NCBI GenBank assembly: GCA_002371715.1
Contig: DFGF01000051.1
Location: 4,711 to 15,303 of the forward strand
Source of the DNA: Prevotella sp. UBA3757
GTDB lineage: Bacteria; Bacteroidota; Bacteroidia; Bacteroidales; Bacteroidaceae
Length of the DNA: 10,593 nt
Reading direction: 5' to 3'
In this document: positions 7,801-10,593 of the stretch, piece after piece
How positions within the stretch are numbered: position 1 is the first letter of the stretch
How the letters are laid out: each line of letters starts with the position of its first letter
Made by a program: the position numbers and the translations under genes
Notes under the pieces: generated by a model
The model's database searches: none
What the model saw: only the letters and a program-made list of their open reading frames with translations
Told to the model about the DNA's origin: nothing

Positions 7801-9283
7801 GTCTTCTTACACCATCACTGGTGATGTAGACGCTGTCGTTTCCTATTCTGTAGTAAGTGGTGCTTTCGTTGGTTCACGTAAGTATGTTAAGGGTTCTCCT
7901 AAAGGCAATACTACTAATGTGCTGATTGGTGGTGACTATAATAAGACGTTCACTACTGGCGTGTTCACAAACGTTGATAGCCTGACGATTGTGGGTACAG
8001 TTAATGCTGGTACTGACTTGAACCGCTTCATGGGCGTTCGGATTGCTACTATTGGTAAGATTCCTGCAACAGGTGCTTTCGGTGGTGGTGCTGCCAACCT
8101 TGAAGCAATAACCTTCACTGGTGGTGTCGAGAAGGCCGGTGCAATTACTAATTTCACCAGCCCAGTTCTCAGAAAGATAGAGTTCGCTAACGTAGAGAAA
8201 GCTGATACGTTTGTCGTTGCTGGTGCTGTTGCTGCTAATGCATTCACTGCAGCTGCTACTGATGCCGCTACCAATAACGAGCAGATTACTGTCATCTACC
8301 GTGAGGAGCAGACTCGCGAGGCTGAGGTCATCTTCGACCGGCAGGCTTTCGCTACTGCTGCAGGTACTGCCGTTGCTACTTTGTACACCTCTTCTTGGGC
8401 TAAGGCTAACACCTTCGAGGCCAAGGATGTTGAACTAGGCACACAGTGCGTATTCCGCATGGGCTACTCTGAGAGTGAGGTTGCTCCTGGTGAGGACATC
8501 ATTGCAAAGGTTACTAAGCTGACCACTTATGGCTATGCTAAGCTGTACATCCCGAAGGGCGTGAACATGATGTATAAGGTTCCTGCCAAGTACGATAAGG
8601 ATAGTGACAAGAACGGCGTTCAGCTGTACTATGGTCGTATCGACAACTCGAACAACAAGATCTACATGTACAACCTGCCCGTTATCGATGACTACTACTG
8701 GATTGACGCTACAGATGTAGACCAGGCATTCGTGCTCCGTACTACCCTTGCACTTGAGGACGCAGAGAAGATCACGGCTGAACCTGTTACTGCTGAGGAT
8801 TTGGCAACATTCGCTGCTGGCGATCCTTCAGACTACTACTTCTTCGATGCTAATCTGGCTAAGCAGAACCAGCTGCGTTACAACACTGCTGAGATTGCCA
8901 ACCAGGAGCTGCGTAACAATCCTGAGTTTGAGGGTCGTGACGTTTACGTGATGGCTAATCCTGCCACTCAGGGCTTCAAGTTCGCTAAGTTCAAAAAGGA
9001 CGCTACCTACACGAAGGCTACCGGCGACCACGAGGTTGGCGATCTGCGCTGGCTGTCAGCTAAGAGCCTCTACATTGTCGGTAAGAAGCAGGTTGCTGGT
9101 GCTCCTGAGCTTGAGGTCGTATTCGAGGGCGACGAGAACTTCGACGCTAACCTGACTGGTATTGACGAGGTGAAGGCTGCCGATAAGAACAGCGACGCCA
9201 TCTACAACCTGCAGGGTGTCCGCGTGAACAAGGCTCAGAAGGGTCTCTACATTATCAACGGCAAGAAGTTCGTTGTTAAGTAA
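4871..9283 (+). CDS. BspA-like leucine-rich-repeat secreted surface protein with T9SS-like C-terminal tail
   Basis: This 1470-residue protein starts with a Sec signal peptide (KK charge, hydrophobic core residues 9-19, likely cut after ASA at 25-27). Residues about 130-1190 hold many BspA-type (LRR_5, Treponema pallidum-like) repeats: short units with an xxAFxxC/NxxLxxVxI pattern, such as IGTYAFQNSAIRTFVIPEE. Proteins of this family are surface-exposed, and some bind host proteins or promote co-aggregation; the ligand here is unknown. Residues about 1217-1470 form a separate module that recurs as its own gene at 9613-10404. The last 29 residues, with IYNLQG (1444-1449), GLYI and GKKFVVK, resemble type IX sorting tails. 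Residues 684-967 contain three long tandem repeats. Codons favour GCT, GGT and GTT, suggesting strong expression. The start is fixed by the signal peptide and the AT-rich leader. Confidence 0.9.
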   Translation: MKKAFNLKFLALSALLMLGNVAANASARDYVKGPADGTAVGATIKIGDQVGLVTYRVTGWDDTNDFYEVSITGLDADGLDALAAARKGGNKVTLRIPVSFEEKFGENKYKYAVKKIEDGLVGTTKQSFYGLVEVDTLEFIDGASGYNGVSLDKFFYTVGTKSFYGCTNMKKLVFTKNCTSIGTYAFQNSAIRTFVIPEECATVGEYAFYNCKYLKTVSVASGNTAMTTLGNHVFGNSSLETLDLSNAQNLATITGEPFMYDLSVINDVLTTVKVAKKLTTIEHAFANCTALEKIEGFGNTAVTSIAKHGGKEAFENCRSLKYLDIPAAATISNAPFTGCVSLDSLTLAANYHATIGDGIATYNLFGIVDKNNAKYDAASQGALKVIHCLGAFSGTFANNSFVGVTGLKKINFTKGLVAQSLSSTHYAATINAAFTDVTSLEEVLINCVEVKANDAKDVTIGANAFKNTGIKALLIPSVKFATKDDNKFVIADGAFSECAALAKVEFAKSGVSYLKKGVVDIQAKAFINNPVLAEVAFGQISNGSSNGNIDGTFKIADNAFAEGNVKLAKVTFENINSMPMASANGAKSVFTIGYPTATAANVFGDGEHLETVTFGLINVYDFDIDEQAFASTGLKEIKFGQISSSNNNNSTFDIAKSAFFGGDKVGKIVAFEEILEKGTGSMTVTIDGAAFAADSLKSVSFKDIEANFTVKNDGGTPKVGAFEGKNLQSVVFGNITASCNEATDGNRVFTLEENAFKGGDVAAKTVTIGTIKDFIHSSNAANDKILTATIGKNAFAADSLKEVTIGDMVAASVTIDDAAFQGKNLQKVKLNNITASRKSNAIVVIGDNAFQGGEVADKTVEVGNIVNATAPLTTTTSATIKENAFAAKLLKSVTIGDMTAKSITISGNNAFANLSALTDDAMAETVTIGEMGAINIGGNNVFQGPTAAGSQFDVTIAKITGSAVIPANTFVAPADGKSSYTITGDVDAVVSYSVVSGAFVGSRKYVKGSPKGNTTNVLIGGDYNKTFTTGVFTNVDSLTIVGTVNAGTDLNRFMGVRIATIGKIPATGAFGGGAANLEAITFTGGVEKAGAITNFTSPVLRKIEFANVEKADTFVVAGAVAANAFTAAATDAATNNEQITVIYREEQTREAEVIFDRQAFATAAGTAVATLYTSSWAKANTFEAKDVELGTQCVFRMGYSESEVAPGEDIIAKVTKLTTYGYAKLYIPKGVNMMYKVPAKYDKDSDKNGVQLYYGRIDNSNNKIYMYNLPVIDDYYWIDATDVDQAFVLRTTLALEDAEKITAEPVTAEDLATFAAGDPSDYYFFDANLAKQNQLRYNTAEIANQELRNNPEFEGRDVYVMANPATQGFKFAKFKKDATYTKATGDHEVGDLRWLSAKSLYIVGKKQVAGAPELEVVFEGDENFDANLTGIDEVKAADKNSDAIYNLQGVRVNKAQKGLYIINGKKFVVK
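6920..7771 (+). repeat. Three tandem higher-order repeats (about 90-104 residues each) within the LRR region
   Basis: Within the LRR domain, units of three or more LRRs recur as blocks starting at residues 684, 788 and 878. Each opens with a [AV]TI-xx-[NA]AFAA-xxLK-xVxxxDM/I signature: VTIDGAAFAADSLKS, ATIGKNAFAADSLKE, ATIKENAFAAKLLKS. The first two then continue with xAFxGKNLQ-V and NAFxGG-[DE]VA-KTVxxG-I. The third has diverged after its first 30 residues. This points to segmental duplication on top of ordinary LRR repetition. Block ends are approximate. Confidence 0.7.
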
Positions 9284-9294
9284 TTCGGATAACA

Positions 9295-9304
9295 TTATTA
9301 ACAA
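9295..9304 (+). repeat. TTATTAACAA decamer just after the BspA-like gene
   Basis: The third direct copy of TTATTAACAA, lying 12 bases beyond the stop codon. It is part of a 14-base match, AACATTATTAACAA, shared with 4858-4871 at the gene's start, so the gene is bracketed by the same sequence. An inverted copy is at 10560-10569. Confidence 0.55.
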
Positions 9305-9306
9305 AC

Positions 9307-9334
9307 GTGTGCAGGGGCCTGCGCTCCTGCACAC
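9307..9334 (+). terminator. Strong intercistronic hairpin after the BspA-like gene (no U-tract)
   Basis: GTGTGCAGG (9307-9315) pairs perfectly with CCTGCACAC (9326-9334) around a 10-base GC-rich loop. The stem is strong, but A-rich sequence follows it, not a T-run, so it is not a classical intrinsic terminator. It may protect the 3' end of the upstream mRNA, mark a processing site, or only partly stop transcription. The microprotein start follows 26 bases later. Confidence 0.6.
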
Positions 9335-9360
9335 TCATAAAGAAAACATAGGAAATAAAA

Positions 9361-9516
9361 ATGAAAAAGACTTATTTTTCTCCGGAGTGTGAGGTTGTTC
9401 TTTTGAATCTTAATCAGTCTATCTTGGCTGGCTCTATTACTGAGAAGGACGATATCACTGATGGTCCCGTCCCGACGATTGAGAATCCTTCTGATGACGA
9501 CCTTGATTGGGAATAA
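9361..9516 (+). CDS. 51-residue acidic microprotein of unknown function
   Basis: The ORF begins ATGAAAAAG after a purine-rich leader (AGGAAATAAAA) and encodes 51 residues. The N-terminal half reads MKKTYFSPECEVVLLNLNQ and continues SILAGS (20-25). The C-terminal half is strongly acidic (12 Asp/Glu in all against 3 Lys) with prolines at 36, 38 and 43 and ends DDDLDWE. From memory, Bacteroidota, Prevotella in particular, have many small unnamed proteins with an MKK-x-Y-xxP start, a hydrophobic stretch ending near L-A-G/S and an acidic, Trp-containing tail; this fits that pattern. There is no convincing signal peptide, since the hydrophobic stretch is short and broken by Asn and Gln. It is placed between the BspA-like gene and the paralogue of its C-terminal module, with hairpins on both sides. 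Its function is unknown. Coding is supported by the start context, position and composition. Confidence 0.7.
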   Translation: MKKTYFSPECEVVLLNLNQSILAGSITEKDDITDGPVPTIENPSDDDLDWE

Positions 9517-9541
9517 TTACAATTGATATTTCTAAAACAAG

Positions 9542-9585
9542 GGAGGGTACGCGGTGCTGAAGCGTACGTGTGCCCTCCTTATTTT
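9542..9585 (+). terminator. Likely intrinsic terminator or attenuator after the microprotein
   Basis: GGAGG (9542-9546) pairs with CCTCC (9574-9578), and inside it GTACGC (9547-9552) pairs with GCGTAC (9562-9567), giving an 11-bp stem with a one-sided bulge at 9568-9573 and a 9-base loop. TTATTTT follows at once (9579-9585). This is the best terminator-like structure in the window. It should end or weaken transcription from upstream before the gene at 9613. Confidence 0.65.
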
Positions 9586-9612
9586 CAAAACTTCAAGCAT
9601 ATATTTGAATTC

Positions 9613-10404
9613 ATGAAACCAACTACACTGCGAACGGTTTACAGCGCACTCCTGCTGCTGGGCATCTGGTTGCAATGCTCTGCGCAGAATTTGACATATA
9701 AGGTGTATAAACGCGATGGTGACACCAACTATTTGGGCAAAGTGCTTGTACCTAAAAGTGGCAAATACAAGATGAAGCGCAATCCTACGGCAGACACCAC
9801 AGTCGAACTGTTCTTTGGCCATGTCGATACCAATAAGAACAGAATCTATATGATGAATATGGTGGTGACCGAAGGTTATTATTATATTGATGCCACCAGT
9901 TGTAGCCATGGCTTTGTGGTTCGCACCAATACGCCTGATGATGTGGTCTTGGAACCTGCTACGGCGGCTGACGAAGACGTGATTGTAGCCAATGACAGTT
10001 TTTGGTTCGATTTGGCCTTTGGACGCCAGAATAAGCTGCGCTTCAACAGCACCATGGTAGCCAACAGCGTTCTTCAAGAAAACGCAACCTATAAGACGAA
10101 GAATATCTATGTGATGGCCAACCCAGCCTTACGTGGTCTCGCTTTTGCCTGGCTCGACCAGTATGGCACCTCGCGCAACTTGCCAGCCAATAGCCTCTAT
10201 GTTCTGGGTAAACAGACGGCATCAGCTCCTGAACTGGAGGTGATATGGCCTGACGATGAGACCGGAAATGCCACTGGTGTTGAGGCTCTCAGGAAGACGG
10301 TCCAGCCGGATGGTGCCATTTACAACCTGCAGGGACAGCGGGTGACCAGCACAAATCGGGGTCAGATATATATCCAAAATGGACGCAAGTTCATGGCGCG
10401 ATAG
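9613..10404 (+). CDS. Secreted protein, stand-alone paralogue of the BspA-like protein's C-terminal module
   Basis: The 263-residue product has a Sec signal peptide (hydrophobic core 12-20, likely cut after CSA at 22-24). Almost the whole mature protein aligns with residues about 1225-1470 of the BspA-like protein. Matches include FFGHVDTNKNRIYMMN (67-82) against YYGRIDNSNNKIYMYN, YYYIDAT against YYWIDAT, QNKLRFN against QNQLRYN, YVMANPA in both, SLYVLGK against SLYIVGK, and APELEV in both. The tails match too: IYNLQGQRV...GRKFMAR against IYNLQGVRV...GKKFVVK. The tail resembles type IX sorting signals, so export to the surface is likely. It has no LRRs. The ATG at 9613 is preferred because the signal peptide starts there; the frame is open upstream to a TTG at 9523, but that stretch overlaps the hairpin. 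The molecular function of the module is unknown to me. Confidence 0.85.
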   Translation: MKPTTLRTVYSALLLLGIWLQCSAQNLTYKVYKRDGDTNYLGKVLVPKSGKYKMKRNPTADTTVELFFGHVDTNKNRIYMMNMVVTEGYYYIDATSCSHGFVVRTNTPDDVVLEPATAADEDVIVANDSFWFDLAFGRQNKLRFNSTMVANSVLQENATYKTKNIYVMANPALRGLAFAWLDQYGTSRNLPANSLYVLGKQTASAPELEVIWPDDETGNATGVEALRKTVQPDGAIYNLQGQRVTSTNRGQIYIQNGRKFMAR

Positions 10405-10413
10405 TTTGAAGGC

Positions 10414-10455
10414 TGATGTAAGATGTATGATGTAAGATGTATGTTGTAAGAAGTA
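10414..10455 (+). repeat. Three 14-bp tandem repeats (six NGATGTA-like heptamers)
   Basis: TGATGTAAGATGTA occurs exactly at 10414-10427 and 10428-10441, with a third copy carrying two mismatches at 10442-10455. Each unit is itself two related heptamers, TGATGTA and AGATGTA. It lies 10 bases after a stop codon. Repeats of this TGTAAGATGTA type are familiar to me from Bacteroides/Prevotella intergenic DNA; their role is unknown. Confidence 0.75.
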
Positions 10456-10457
10456 AA

Positions 10458-10512
10458 ACGCAAGCAGTACAAAGAAATGGGTACAATGGAGGTTCGACTC
10501 CTCGTCTTGCGT
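10458..10512 (+). other. 55-nt tRNA-like fold lacking an anticodon arm (possible tRNA remnant)
   Basis: ACGCAAG (10458-10464) pairs with CTTGCGT (10506-10512) as a 7-bp acceptor-like stem. Just 5' of its 3' strand is a T-arm-like hairpin, GAGG-TTCGACT-CCTC (10489-10503), with the canonical GGTTCGAnTCC sequence. A third stem, GTAC/GTAC (10467-10470, 10481-10484), sits where a D-arm would be. There is no anticodon arm and no encoded CCA (CAA follows). At 55 nt it is too short for a normal tRNA of about 72 nt or more. It could be a decayed tRNA, a leftover integration site, or a coincidental hairpin acting as a terminator. Confidence 0.4.
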
Positions 10513-10518
10513 CAACTC

Positions 10519-10544
10519 AACAAAAATAATTGAATTTGTTTTTT
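10519..10544 (+). terminator. Weak AT-rich hairpin with T-run
   Basis: AACAAA (10519-10524) pairs with TTTGTT (10535-10540) around a 10-base loop, and the T-run continues to 10544. The stem is short and AT-rich, so it would be weak alone, but together with the tRNA-like fold just upstream it could end transcription of the gene at 9613. Confidence 0.3.
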
Positions 10545-10559
10545 AAGTTTAAGATTAAA

Positions 10560-10569
10560 TTGTTAATAA
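10560..10569 (-). repeat. Inverted copy of TTATTAACAA
   Basis: TTGTTAATAA here is the exact reverse complement of the decamer found at 4848, 4862 and 9295. The remaining bases to 10593 show no gene start that I can support. Confidence 0.5.
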
Positions 10570-10593
10570 AGGGTGGCGACCATCTGTGAAGAC

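Noticed and set aside
9600..9607. TATATTTG as a -7 promoter box for the gene at 9613
   Set aside because: No TTTG lies about 19 bases upstream, and transcription would begin at about the ATG itself, giving a leaderless message. Possible but unsupported.
9523..9612. TTG start giving a 293-residue form of the last gene
   Set aside because: The extra 30 residues are encoded by the hairpin/terminator region, and the signal peptide begins at the ATG at 9613.
9613..9690. Lipoprotein signal (Cys22) in the last gene
   Set aside because: The residues before the cysteine are W-L-Q, which do not make a lipobox; CSA followed by Gln fits signal peptidase I better.
10440..10515. Complete tRNA gene
   Set aside because: The acceptor strands are only 55 nt apart end to end and there is no anticodon stem-loop, so it cannot be a normal functional tRNA.
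10521..10528. TATTTTTG on the - strand as a promoter reading back through the tRNA-like fold
   Set aside because: The -7 box matches, but no -33 element is present at the right distance, and such AT-rich octamers are common by chance.

Overview
The window looks like Bacteroidota chromosome, most likely Prevotella or a close relative. Three things point there: a large C-terminal part of SprA (the type IX secretion translocon), a BspA-type leucine-rich-repeat surface protein with a Prevotella-style C-terminal tail, and a TTTG-N19-TAnnTTTG promoter of the kind used by the Bacteroidota primary sigma factor. No insertion sequence, integrase, CRISPR array, rRNA or complete tRNA was seen. All supported genes read on the + strand.

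Layout. Bases 1-4020 are the 3' part of sprA, GC-rich, with two low-complexity lysine/serine tracts. Bases 4021-4870 hold no convincing gene. They contain a good promoter (4188-4218), then about 570 bases rich in hairpins, then an AT-rich stretch leading into the next start. This could be a long structured 5' leader or a separate non-coding RNA. Bases 4871-9283 encode a 1470-residue secreted BspA-like protein. Then come a strong hairpin, a 51-residue acidic microprotein (9361-9516), a second hairpin with a U-rich tail, and a 263-residue secreted protein (9613-10404). That last protein is a stand-alone paralogue of the C-terminal module of the BspA-like protein. The final 190 bases carry a 14-bp tandem repeat, a 55-nt tRNA-like fold and a weak AT-rich hairpin.

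How the genes may work together. SprA is the outer-membrane channel through which type IX cargo leaves the cell. The two secreted proteins have Sec signal peptides and C-termini resembling type IX sorting tails, so they are plausible cargo. The link to SprA is by pathway; nothing shows a shared transcript. The most unusual part is the block 4188-10404: structured leader, repeat-rich surface protein, microprotein, and detached copy of the surface protein's C-terminal module. A decamer, TTATTAACAA, recurs at its boundaries. I cannot name a described system matching this block; its unity as a system is inference.
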